NCBI GenBank assembly: GCA_021521415.1
Contig: JAIQDT010003819.1
Span: 124,001-188,000, forward strand
Direction: 5' to 3'
Source: Bidens hawaiensis
Lineage: Eukaryota > Streptophyta > Magnoliopsida > Asterales > Asteraceae
Length of the DNA: 64,000 nt
The position numbers and the translations under genes were made by a program. Each line of letters opens with the position of its first letter. The first letter of the stretch is position 1. Under the pieces are notes generated by a model that ran no database searches, was not told where the DNA came from, and worked only from the letters and a program-made list of their open reading frames with translations. Of this stretch, positions 34,591-45,700 are shown one piece after another.

Positions 34591-35007
34591 TGTTGGTACA
34601 TGATGTCAGTAGTTCAGTATCTAGTGTCTGTAATCGAGTTAGTATGTTTTGTATTTAGAATTAAGCGAAGTTGTCTCACAAGTTCGCCTGATAAGGGCGA
34701 ACTTGTTGAACAAGCGAAGTTAGTGACAACTTCGCCTAAACATGTTAGGCGAAGTTGTCGAATGTTATATAGGTTGAGGTTACGGCTTGTTTGACAGGGT
34801 TGTTCAAGTTCGTGTAATTGGTGATCGGTGATTCACGTGTTACTAGTTGCAATACAAAGTGTCTTTTGAGTATTGTAACGTGTGTTTGCTTGTGTTTAAC
34901 GTGTATCGTTTTCTACGCTCGTATAGTCTTCTACGCTCGTATCGTCTTACGTAGAGATTCCGCACCTACGTAGAACGAGATATTCCGTGTAGATCCGGCT
35001 GGGAACC
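34591..35007 (+). repeat. 5' LTR of nested Copia
   Basis: Starts TGTTGGTACATGATG and is truncated at gggaacc. It includes a run of GGCGAAGTT/GGCGAACTT words in both orientations (34660-34758), a TATA box at 34766-34772 (ttatatagg), and an 18-bp tandem duplication (ctacgctcgtat.gtctt) near 34912-34950. Confidence 0.9.
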
Positions 35008-35008
35008 A

Positions 35009-37003
35009 AGCACGGGACCCGCTGGGGCTTTCGACTATGATAGGCTGTTTAAATCTTTTAATTTACCTTACTTGGATTGTGCAGAAGTTGATGAGAGAAT
35101 AGCTACGAAGATGCTTTATGATGAGAAAGAAAATTTTGTGCAACGACCGCAGTACCATGAAAGTCAACCTTTCTCGTCAAATGCTGTCGATACCCCTGCT
35201 ACCTCTACAGAAGAGGAATTCTTCAATCCTTTTCACTCTCAACAACAATCACCCATTGATGAGCTATCTTCGAACCTGGAAGACAATCTGCAAGTCAGTT
35301 CGGTTCCGACTACGAGTGTTCACAAAAATCACCCTTTGGAGAACGTGATAGGTGATCTGTCCGACGGTGTACAAACAAGACGAAGCTTGAATGAGCACAC
35401 TTGTGTTTACACAAGCATTAAAGATACAGGCATCATTAACGAATGCTTGTACACCTGCTTCATCAGCCAGATTGAACCAAAGAACTATCAAATGGCTCTC
35501 AAGGACAGCTCGTGGGTCGAAGCCATGCAAGAAGAGTTAGCCCAGTTCAAGAAGATGGAGGTATGAATTTTGGTTGCAAAATCGAAAAATGTGCATGCGA
35601 TTGGCACAAAATGGGTTTTCAAATGCAAGAGAGATGAAAAAGGGATAATTATCAGGAACAAGGCAAGGCTGGTTGTAAAAGGTTTTAATCAGCAAGAAGG
35701 GATCGACTACAATGAAGTGTTTGCTCCTGTGGCGAGATTGGGAGCGATTCGATTGTTTTTGGCATTTGCTGCACACAAGGAGATGAAGGTGTTCCAGTTA
35801 GACGTGAAAAGTGCGTTTCTTAACGGTAAAGTCGATGAGGTTGTGTACGTTGAGCAACCTCCGGGTTTTCCTGACCCAGACTTTCCTGATCACGTGTATA
35901 AGCTAAGTAAAGCGCTATATGGGCTACATCAGGCCCCTCGTGCCTGGTACGCAACTCTATCCGATTACTTGCTTGAGAATGAATTTGAAAGGGGAAAGAT
36001 CGATAGCACACTGTTCGTTAAGAGAAAAGGAAGCGACTTTCTTCTGGTTCAAGTCTACGTGGACGACATCATCTTTGCTGCATCAAAAGTCGCCATGTGT
36101 CAGGAATTTGAAGCCGTCATGAAAAAGAGGTTTGAAATGAGTGCTATGGGTGAACTAAATTTCTTTTTAGGACTGCAGGTTGATCAGAAGAAAGATGGGA
36201 TGTTCATTCATCAGACTAAATATGTCCAAGACGTTCTCAAACGCTTCAAGATGGAGGACAGCACTCCATTTGATACTCCAGTTTGTGTCAACCATAAATT
36301 GGGTGCTGATTCAGACAGTGATGCAGACGTGGACCCCACCCAATATCGGGCAATCATAGGTTCTTTAATGTACTTAACTGCATCTAGACCTGATATTATT
36401 TTTGTAGTTTGTCTTTGCACTCGCTTTCAGGCAAACCCAAAGGAATCTCACATGAAGGGTGTGAAGAGGATATTGCGATATCTCAAAGGCAAGCCTAAGC
36501 TAGGGTTGTGGTACACGAAAGGAGGAGACTTGGAGTTAGTCGCCTACACGGATTCTGATTATGGAGGATGCAATCAGAATCGGAAGTCAACAACAGGTGG
36601 ATGTCAGTTTCTTGGAGGCAGATTAGTGTCATGGCAGTGCAAGAAGCAGACCTTAGTCGCCATTTCTACCTGTGAAGCAGAATACATGGCAGCATCGAAC
36701 TGATGCTCCCAGGTTCTTTGGATACAACAGCAATTGCGCGATTACGGTCTGAATTTCACTCATACTCCTATTTGCATAGATAACACTGCTGCTATCTCAG
36801 TAACTAACAATCTCGTAAAGCATAGCAAAACTAAACACATTGACATCCGTCATCATTTTATACGGGATTGTGCTGAGAAGAAATTGATAGTGCTCGAAAA
36901 GGTTGATTCGTTAGATAATTTCGCTGATTTGTTTACTAAAGCGTTTGACAAAACTCGTTTTCAAAACCTTGTTGAGCTAAATGGGATGATCAATCCCGAG
37001 TAA
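35009..37003 (+). pseudogene. pol: Nested Copia pol remnant: integrase tail, RT, RNase H
   Basis: The frame enters from the deletion junction (FDYDRLF, about 35030-35050), the integrase/RT linker of Copia. RT follows (35570-36250) with [33 protein letters not shown] and the catalytic YVDDI. RNase H (36520-37003) has TDSDYGG, STCEAEYMAAS and KTKHIDIRHHF. In-frame TGA codons at 35564-35566 and 36701-36703 break it. The first replaces a conserved Trp, consistent with a single G-to-A change. Gag and the integrase core are absent. The stop at 37003 matches the usual Copia pol end. Confidence 0.9.
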
Positions 37004-37026
37004 CCATGTTTTTCGTTTTTACTTTC

Positions 37027-37051
37027 AAAAAAAAAAAAAAAAAAAAAAAAA
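37027..37051 (+). repeat. A25 homopolymer after pol
   Basis: Twenty-five consecutive A residues, 23 bp after the pol stop and just before the hairpin module. The outer element is only generally A/T-rich at this place. Confidence 0.9.
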
Positions 37052-37071
37052 CGTCACTATCGCTTAGAATT

Positions 37072-37350
37072 ATGTCGGTTGCTTCAGTTTGAAGGACATA
37101 TCTTCGGATATGTTTGGTCCTCATTTCCACCTGTAGAGTATGAGGATAGCCATTAACCAGATGACTGAAAGTAACCGGGGCGGTTTATGATGAGTTTTTA
37201 TTCTTTCGCTGAAAATTAGTCGTTCATAATTAGTTAGAAGGACACATACTCGTATGTGGTCGGTCCAGCTGATCCATTGGATCTTCAGGATAGCCGTTTA
37301 CCTGAAGACTTCGACTTGATCGGGGCGATAGAAGATAAAATTTTTTTAAG
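37072..37350 (+). other. Tandem structured hairpin module of nested Copia
   Basis: Two tandem units (37072-37215 and 37219-37350). Unit 1: ACATATC-TTCG-GATATGT (a C(UUCG)G tetraloop hairpin), then GGTCC, then CCTCAT...ATGAGG. Unit 2: CACATAC...GTATGTG, GGTCC, then GATCC...GGATC or CTGA...TCAG. GATAGCC and (C)GGGGCG follow in both. Homologous to the module at 34160-34440 with compensatory stem changes. Confidence 0.75.
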
Positions 37351-38348
37351 GGAGATGAAATAATTTTTCAAGTCTACTGCTTCGTAAGAAGTATCTATAC
37401 AATGTTTAAAAGAAAATTGATCCAACCTTGGAAAGTGATGAACAAATTGATTCTGTGTGCTTAACTAGTGAAGTTATTAGGCCTAAAAGACTTTAGAACA
37501 GTCATGGTAGCTTTTTATGGTGCGTAAAAGTAGAAGTGATACTAACTAAATCTCCTCGATTTTACGTGGAAACTCCTTAAGAGTTGTGCATGTCTCCATA
37601 TATATCTTTCCGAATGATAGGCAGAAAAGCGATTACCCAGTCATACACGAGCCCGTGAGTGTTCTGATTCCCGAGAAGATGGTGTGTCAAGAAATTGCAG
37701 TGATCCAGATTCGGGACTTGCAATAGTTTACTTGAAGCTGTGTAAATCTTATTATTAAAAAAAAAAATTATTATTATGTGTTACTAAGACATTCTAGAGC
37801 TTATAATGTTAATACTTCTCAATCAAGATGCAAGAAAGAGAACGGGAAGAAGACTCTACAGATCGGCGTGTACTTACAATTTAATCAGACACTACGGGTC
37901 GAGGTTAACTCGGGGTGACTTGGGGAAAGCCAAATACGCTTTGAGAATAGATAGGAGGCATCACAATCTCTGATGTGTTGCTCATTTAAATTTTGAGCTT
38001 AATTGAACCTAACCCGTATCACAGAAGCGATGAAAACCATTTTAAGTTATTTACCTGCTTACAACCTGTTTCTTTATGTCATAATACAGCTGAACATGGA
38101 TCTATGTGACAGTCACTTAATTAGTATGATTCCTGTTCGGATCTTTTCTAAAACATGTTGGTCCCCGACTAGACTGAAATTTGATCCCGTGTACTTTATT
38201 TTTAAAATTTATTCTACTTATGTAGTTGTATGATTTTATACCTGGTTACTTGGTTCTTGATCGGATCAGTTAACTCTTTAAAGGAAGTTTTAAAAGTTAA
38301 TGGCATAATGCTCAATTTATAAGGGTCTGTTTGGTAAAGTTTCATATT
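37351..38348 (+). other. Nested Copia post-pol spacer
   Basis: Non-coding by eye. It partly aligns with the outer element's spacer (33400-33560). Short open frames here (for example 38003-38233) have no recognisable motif. No gene supported. Confidence 0.5.
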
Positions 38349-38428
38349 GAGCGAAGTTGAGGAAAGAGGCGAAGTTGTTTAAACAGGCGAAGTTATGGGA
38401 CAGGCGAAGTTAACCCTAACTTCGCCTG
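38349..38428. repeat. GGCGAAGTT motif cluster upstream of internal TATA
   Basis: Six copies of (G)GCGAAGTT or its complement in 80 bp, ending 15 bp before a TATA box. A second cluster lies at 38815-39065 inside the putative intron. Confidence 0.85.
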
Positions 38429-38442
38429 TATAACCTTGACCC

Positions 38443-38449
38443 TATATAA
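38443..38449 (+). promoter_or_regulatory. Internal TATA box upstream of nested third ORF
   Basis: gaccctatataaag, 134 nt before a 5' splice-site-like sequence. Placement relative to the motif cluster mirrors that in the element's own LTR. Confidence 0.5.
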
Positions 38450-38576
38450 AGAAATTTTTGGTCAAAGCTCAGTATTATTTTTCAAAACCCGGCGAACATA
38501 TTCTCAGTTAACCCTAAGCGAAGTTACTCTTTGAATCAATCTGTGTTATTTTTCTCGTTTTCAACTCGTGTTAAAG

Positions 38577-39129
38577 GTGTGTAGGGTTGTTGTATCTTAT
38601 AATCTATGTCAATGGCGTTAATCAAAGGTCGTTTCGACCCGATTCGTGACCCCGTTCTTTCAAACATCCAACACCCGCTTTTCAAAATTGTTTTAACGTA
38701 GTCGTATTCAACTTGATAATGTTGATCTCCATCAAAACATGTTTGGTTGAGTCCGCAATCTCCAAATTGACCAAAATCACTTCGTTATGAACGTCTAAAC
38801 TGTTGCCGCTTCATATTCAGGCGAAGTTACAGTTTAGGCGAAGTTATCCTTAACTTCGCCTAAGGTTTAACTTCGCCTGATATTTAATTATTTAACACTA
38901 TATGGGGAGAAGTTGTGGTTAGGCGAAGTTATCATTAACTTCGCCTGGCCCTTTTAATTTTTTTTATTAACTGTTATCAGGCGAAGTTAAAGTTAAGGCG
39001 AAGTTGTTCCCAACTTCGCCCCAACCCCTAACTTCGCCTATACAGAATAAATCATAACTTCGCTCATGGTAACAGGTGAACTTGTGATTTGACTCGACGA
39101 TTCTCTAACTTAGACTGTTTTTGTTGCAG
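38577..39129 (+). other. Putative leader intron of nested third ORF
   Basis: 5' edge gttaaag|gtgtgt. 3' edge tctctaacttagactgtttttgttgcag|aaATGG with a CTAAC branch candidate and a pyrimidine tract, a textbook plant acceptor. 553 bp, with a GGCGAAGTT cluster in its second half. Confidence 0.55.
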
Positions 39130-39131
39130 AA

Positions 39132-41936
39132 ATGGCAGCTGTAGCTGGAGCAGGTGGTGCAGGTGGTGACGAAGGAGGAGATAACAATCGGCAGTTTTTC
39201 CCGGGGCATAACATGTACATAACTTTGGACCCGGATGCGAGCAGTGTTGATGATTTCCGCGAGATCATCACGTTTCTTATCCGCTCACGTATCTTCCACG
39301 CTATTACCACAACACTGCCTATATCTTTGCCAAACATAGAAGATTTCTGGCAGACAGTGGAGTATGATTGTCGAGTCGAGCCCCCGGTTATGCGTGCAAC
39401 GTATAACAATCAGATAGTGCAGTTCTCATCTGAGCATATCAGGGTGGCTTTGCAGTTTGGGGATGAAATGAGAAACGATCCTACATACTTCGTGGCTCCA
39501 TTCAGAGATGGTGCCTTTCTGAGAATGGGATATTCTGGTCCATTGGGGGATTCTCAAAGACGAAAGGGATTCTTGTTAGACCAATGGCGATTTCTTATGC
39601 ACGTGATGATCGTGTGTATGTCAGGGAGAAAGGCTGGTACAGATGGAATGGGTGCGACCATGCAGTCGGCAATGACATCACTGACTTACAATAAGCGTTA
39701 TAGCTTTAGTCAGATGGTGTTATACGAGATAGACCGTCAAAGACGAGCGGTGGCGCGTGAGAGATTTCTGATGTATCCAAGATTCCTTCAAATGATCTTG
39801 AATCACGTTGCTCCCACGTTACCTCAGCGCCGCCCAATTAGATATGTGGAGAGTGTAAGAAAGAGAATCTTCGCCCAGTGCAGATCATCAAGTGCAAGAA
39901 GTAAACCTGAGCTCCGTCCTCGACATACTCCATTATTTGGGTATTTGATCAATCCAGAGTATGTTGCAGCTCGTGGGGACGAGTTTCGGGATCCGGCACC
40001 ACAACAGGCTGGAGCACCTCAACCACCACCTGAGGTACAACAAGCTTTACCTTCTGCTCCTGTTGTGGCACCGGAGGAAAATGTAGACCTTGAAGCTGCT
40101 TTTGGCGCTCAAGGTTTCTTCGATATGGAACGTGTTGATCCAGAGGAAGAGGTGCAAGTCTCGGTTGCCCGGGTTTCTAGTGTGGATGTGTCGGTGGAAG
40201 CTACAACGGAGGCTGATTCTGATTCCTCAGATTATGATGTGGCTGAAGCTAGAAAGATTCTGATTACTCAAGAAAGAATTCACGGGAAGAGGAAGAGAGA
40301 CACCGATGACAGTGATTCGGACTTTGAGGAAGATTTACATCAGTTGGTCCGTAGATCGAGAAGGGAAAGGGCAGTTGCAGGTTCGGGAGCTGGTGAGAGC
40401 TCAAGGGTGGTTCGTTTCACTCCACCCGCACTGTCTGGTATGACTATAGTCCCTACACCATTGCCAGTTACAGGGCCAAGCGCCACGGATGTTCCCGTGG
40501 TGACTACCTCATCTTCCTTCGGCATCCCACCCACTACATTCCAGCTCTCGGTTCCGGAGATTGTGTCCTTGCCACCTCCAACTCTTACTTCAACGGAGGT
40601 GGTAGCAAGGTTTGTTGAGTCGACAGTTGTTGCTACTGCAGAGTTGTCGGTTACGATACCTCCTGCGGTTATGTTTCCACCTGTTTCTGAGGTGCCGGTT
40701 ACATTGGGAATCCCTCCTCCGTACGCTCAAGACATATCACATCTGAGGTTTGATTTCGATGCAACCTTATCCGACTCAGAAAGAATAGCAGCGCTGGAAA
40801 GGGTCATGGCAGAACAATCAAGGGTAAATCTTATCCAGACTCATGCTATTAAGCGCCTCGTTGCGGAGAATCAGATTCAGTCGTCCCTCCTGATCGAGCA
40901 TGGTAAAATAATTGATGCATTGAAACAGTTCTTGGCATCTCAGGGGGAGACGAGCTGTAAGGGTGACGAGCTGAGGACAAAAAAGAGCAACGATCGAGAC
41001 GATGATCCCAATGCATCGAAAGGTGCAGGTGGAGAGTTGCCAAGAACTGAACAAGCTCTTGGGACTTCCACATCTCAGGGGGAGTCAACGAGTGCAGCTG
41101 GCGGTTCAGGGGGTGATGATGTGGTGGTTGTGGATGCTGAGGAGGTGTTAGATGATGTTATAGGTGATGAGGATGTGTTACCGTTGGAGGAGATAGAGAA
41201 GATAGGGGCTGAGATCGTGATTGATAGTGAAGTCGAAGAGGGAGAGATTGTGGAGGACAACGTTGAACATGAAATTCCAATGGTTGAAAAGTCAGATTTG
41301 GGTCAAGATACGGGATGTGATGAGACAGAATGGGAGGAGCAGCCAAGATGGAAAGAAGGCTACGCTCAGTGGTTCGTAAAGACTAAGAAACCGGCGGTCC
41401 CTACTATGTTCAAGAAAAGTTACAACATCAGGGGTTATGCTGAATCGAAAAAGGGGATTATATGCTGGTTATATGATGAGCAGTTGAGGCTTTTTGTGAT
41501 TAAACGGTATGATGGGGTTCAGTATTTCAAGAGGTTGTTGAGATAGTTGAATACGTTGCCTGAGTGTGAAGTGAAGGACTTAGCCAGGTTGGGGTTGATA
41601 AACAGGAGTGATGATAACATGGCTAGGATCATTGGAAAGATAGTCTGGAAGGAAAGCATAAAGGAGAAAAAGTTCGAGCTGTTAAAACCACAGAAAGGAA
41701 AGCTCGTTGAAGACAAAGACAGAGGAATGAGAGCAGATGGCAAGCCTTGGATGATAATGAAGTATAAGCCGATCCGGTGTCTAAAAGAAGTGCCGATGAA
41801 ACAAATGCCCAAGGATGTGCTCAAAGATCTGAAATGGTGGTACGTTGATTGTGAAACAGCTGAAGCAGTAATGGAAGATGAAAATGAACAAGAGCTGATG
41901 AGAGTATATGATCCTATGCATTTAGTCTCAAGCTGA
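39132..41936 (+). pseudogene. Nested Copia third ORF (post-pol), 934 codons, one stop
   Basis: Opens at an ATG at 39132 and runs in one frame to a TGA at 41934-41936, with a single TAG at 41544-41546. Residues 1-270 form a globular domain with FWQTVEYD, HIRVALQFGD, GRKAGTDG and LMYPRFLQMIL. Residues 270-520 are acidic, Pro/Thr-rich and disordered-looking, with basic patches (GKRKRD, RRSRRER) that could be nuclear signals. Residues 540-600 look like a coiled coil. Residues 600-740 are acidic. Residues 740-930 form a second conserved domain (GIICWLYDEQLRLFVIK, GVQY, WWYVDCETAEAV). No signal peptide, membrane span or enzyme motif is visible. It is homologous to 29076-31888. Related post-pol proteins are, to my knowledge, widespread in composite-family genomes under misleading names. 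Confidence 0.85.
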
Positions 41937-42116
41937 TCTGCAGGTGCTGAACGAGAAAAAGATATTTTACATTCCTGCTTGGAAAGAAGAAGCAAAGAAA
42001 TATCAAAGAGTAGTTTCAGTTTGTGTACGAGAAGGCGTTCATGCTTGAAGATGGAAGATACAAGATTTTTGGGATTACGAGACACGTGTTTGAAGATAGA
42101 GATATGAAGCTACTGC

Positions 42117-42128
42117 CAAGGGGGAGTC
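42117..42128 (+). other. Polypurine tract of nested Copia
   Basis: aagggggagtc directly before the right LTR (TGTTGG), the plus-strand primer of reverse transcription. Confidence 0.85.
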
Positions 42129-42531
42129 TGTTGGTACATGATGTCAGTAGTTCAGTATCTAGTGTCTGTAATCGAGTTAGTATGTTTTGTATTTAGAATT
42201 AAGCGAAGTTGTCTCACAAGTTCGCCTGATAAGGGCGAACTTGTTGAACAAGCGAAGTTAGTGACAACTTCGCCTAAACATGTTAGGCGAAGTTGTCGAA
42301 TGTTATATAGGTTGAGGTTACGGCTTGTTTGACAGGGTTGTTCAAGTTCGTGTAATTGGTGATCGGTGATTCACGTGTTACTAGTTGCAATACAAAGTGT
42401 CTTTTGAGTATTGTAACGTGTGTTTGCTTGTGTTTAACGTGTATCGTTTTCTACGCTCGTATCGTCTTACGTAGGGATTCCGCACCTACGTAGAACGAGA
42501 TATTCCGTGTAGATCCGGCTGGGAACCTACA
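42129..42531 (+). repeat. 3' LTR of nested Copia (403 bp)
   Basis: TGTTGGTACATG ... GGGAACCTACA. It has the same GGCGAAGTT/GGCGAACTT block and TATA box as the left LTR. The TTTTC duplication follows. Confidence 0.95.
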
Positions 42532-42536
42532 TTTTC

Positions 42537-42750
42537 AAAATACTTTAAAGAAAAATAGTAAAGAAAAGAAATCGCAATATTTTTGATCTTTCAAAAATTT
42601 TCAAATGTTTTTGGATTTTAAAATATTTAATGTTTTTGGGTTTTATCTATACATACAAAAAGCACAATATTTTTTGTATTTTCTATTTTTCACCCCTACA
42701 ACCGAAAACCAAAATAAATTTTAAAAGAAAAAAAATAACAGAAAAGAAAG
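42537..42750 (-). other. Outer Copia spacer between pol and nested insertion
   Basis: A/T-rich, with imperfect repeats of a caaaaa.attgtg.tttt ... gtatgtatag unit that recur at 34461-34590 on the other side of the nested element. This confirms that the two flanks were contiguous. No gene. Confidence 0.6.
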
Positions 42751-45700
42751 ATTGTTATCCTTGTTTCAGGATATCAGTAAGGGTCTTCAATCCATTTAAA
42801 CCAAGCAAAAATTGAAAACGAGTTTTATCAAAGGCTTTGGTAAAGAGATTAGCTTTCTGAAAATCAGTATGTACTTTCTCAAGGTCGATTAATTTCTTCT
42901 CAAAGCAATCACGTATAAAATGATATCGAATTTCAATATGTTTCGTTTTAGAATGTTATACGTGATTCTTTGTGATAGATATGGCAGCAGAGTTATCAAT
43001 CAAATTAGGAGTAGTAATAAACTTCAAAACGTAGTCGCGCAGATGTTGTTGAATCCACAAAACCTGGAAACAACACCTCGAGGCTGCAACATATTCTGCC
43101 TCAGCGGTTGAAGTAGAGACCGTCGTCTGCTTCTTACACAGCCAGGAAACAAGCCGGTTTCCTAAGAATTGACACTCTGCCGTGGTTGATTTGAAGTTGA
43201 TCTTGCAACCTCCGTAGTCCGAGTCTGAAAAGGCAGTAAGCTCAAAGTTATCGTCCTTAGGGTACCATAACCCGATGTCTGGATTTCCCCTCATATACTG
43301 AAGAATTCGCTTAACCGCAGCTAGGTGAGTCACTCGTGGACTTGCTTGAAAACTAGCACAAAGACAAACAGCAAACATAATGTCGGGGCGAGAAGCTGTT
43401 ACATTAAAGATCCGATCAAAGCACGATAGAGGGTAGGATCAACGGTATCCTCCAATTCATCCGGTGATATATTGTGACCCACGAGGAGAGGAGTTGAAGG
43501 GATTTTCTAGCAGATATCTTGAATCGGCTCAAGACATCGTTCACATATTTGGTCTGGTGAATAAAGATTCCTTTTGCAGACTGGTGAACTTGCAACCCTA
43601 GAAAAAAATTCATCTCTCCCATCGAGCTCATCTCGAACTTCGTTTGCATTGACTTCTCGAACTCCTTACATAACGTGTCGTTTGTAGACCCAAAGATAAT
43701 GTCGTCGACATAAATCTGAACTAGGAGAAGATCATCACCAATAGTCTTATGAAATAAAGTGCAGTCGATAGTCCCTCGCTTGAAGCCGTTATCAGTCAGA
43801 TTGTCGGCGAGTGTGCCATACCAAGCTCTCGGGGCTTGATGTAGACCATACAAGCCCTTGTTTAATCGGTAAACTCGGTCCGGATAATCAGGATCTTCAA
43901 AATCAGGAGGCTGTAAAACAAACACTTCCTCGTGTAGTTCACCATTGAGAAAAGCACTTTTAACATCCATTTGATAGACCTTGATATTCTTATAAGCAGC
44001 ATATGCCAGAAAGATTGGAATAGACTCTAATCTTGCGACCGGAGCATATACTTCAGTATAATCAATACCCTCTTGCTGATGAAAACCTTGCACCACTAAG
44101 CATGCCGTGTTTCTTACGATCACCCCACGATCGTCTTTCTTATACTTAAATACCCACTTAGTCGGAATAGCTTTCTTGACTCTAGAAGGTTTGTCAATTA
44201 AATCCCAAACACCCATATGTGCAAATTGCTGTAATTCTTCTTGCATGGCTTCTACCCAAGAAGGATCTTGAAGGGCCATAAGAGGTGTCGTTGGCTCAAC
44301 TTGGGATAGAAATCAAGTGAATTTAGCAACATTTACAATTCCAGAGGAATGTAAATCTGCATAAGCACACAATACATTATTCTCGCTTGACGAAGCAACT
44401 TGATGACGTGTTTGAACGCCCACATCAAGTTCTCCAATGATGTTTTCCTGTGGATGATAATTATGAATCCGAAGAGTGGGATTCTCAGGAACAATAACAT
44501 TATCAAATAAGTTAGTGTAATGTTCACCAAGTTCAGGAGATGAAACATCATTGTCAAGTTCAATAACCGAATCATCAGCTTGATTATTATCAGAAGAACT
44601 AGATACATTATCAAAAGAAGCTGGAGAAGAATCATATGGATCTTCAGTTGGAGCAACGGGTGGAGCTTCAACATTATTAGAACATGAAAATCTTGGAATG
44701 GCCAAATGATCTTCAAAGTATGCTCGAGCCAGGTCTTCGTCTACGTTCTCAGTTGATGGAGTAAATGAATTAAATAAGCCATCATAATCAAGCATCCAGT
44801 CGGGACCTTTCCCTTGAGGAGGTGTGGTGTACTTTTGACAGTCCACATGATACCATTCCTCAACACAACCAGAATTGACATTAAATACTCGTTTCTTTGG
44901 AGACGCATACCCCAATAAATATCCTTCAATGGCTTTTTCTTCAAACTTACTTGCATCCTTCTTCAGCATTGTACACGGACACCCAAATGGTTCCAAATAC
45001 TTTAAGTTAGGCTTTTGATTGTTTAAAAGCTCGTAACTTGTCTTCTTGAGTCGTTTAACAGTTAAAACCCGATTAAGCGTATAGCAAGCTGTATTCACCG
45101 CCTCATTCCAGAATTGGACAGATAGCTTAGAATCAGTAAGAATAGTTCTTGCACCTTCAATCAAAGTTCTATTCTTACGTTCAGCAACACCGTTTTGTTG
45201 TGGTACATAAGGTGCACTGTATTCTCGGTGAATTCCTTTTTTAATGCAAAATAAATCCAATACAGTGTTTTATAATTCAGTACCATTATCACTTCGAATT
45301 CTCCTCACTTTTTATTTGTATAGTGATTCGATCTTAGTGATAAGGTTTTGTACCAAAACAAGTATTTGATCTTTTGAACTCATAAATAAGACCCATGAGT
45401 ATCTTGAATAATCATCAGTGGCAACAAGACATACCAGTCTCCAGAGATACTAGCACGATTCACAGGACCAAACAGATCTATATGAAGTCGTTCAAGAGGA
45501 GTATCAATGGAATTTAATAACTTAAATGGGTGTGACTTTTTCTTTTGCTTCCCCTTCTTACACGCAACGCAGTGATCAGATAACTTAAAGTTCTTCAATG
45601 AAACGCCCTCAACTAAGTCATTCGCCATTAAATAATTCATCGTTCGAACATGGATGTGACCCATTCTACGATGCCATAGAATAGAGTCCTTCTCGGTTGC

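Larger units (their letters stand above)
34591..42531 (+). mobile_element. Nested Copia element, internally deleted, with TSD
   Basis: LTRs at 34591-35007 and 42129-42531 are flanked by TTTTC (34586-34590 and 42532-42536). It sits in the outer Copia's post-pol spacer in the opposite orientation. The LTRs agree except for an 18-bp duplication in the left one, about one substitution, and loss of the last few bases of the left LTR. The primer site, gag, protease and most of integrase are missing through a deletion joining the left LTR (35007) to the pol interior. RT, RNase H and the third ORF remain but carry three nonsense codons. The family is related to the outer element but distinct. Confidence 0.95.

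Noticed and set aside
34600..34794. 64-codon frame repeated identically at 42138-42332
   Set aside because: Identity is due to the LTR pair. It contains the GGCGAAGTT repeats and TATA box and has no protein features.
37027..37051. A25 run as a processed-transcript poly(A) tail marking a retroposed insertion
   Set aside because: It sits inside the Copia element right after pol with no target duplication around it, and homologous spacer continues on its far side.
39110..39409. Minus-strand 99-codon frame opposite the third ORF start, and other minus frames at 40340-41346 and 41519-42085
   Set aside because: Shadows of the strongly supported plus-strand ORF. Composition mirrors its Gly/Ala- and acidic-rich codons.
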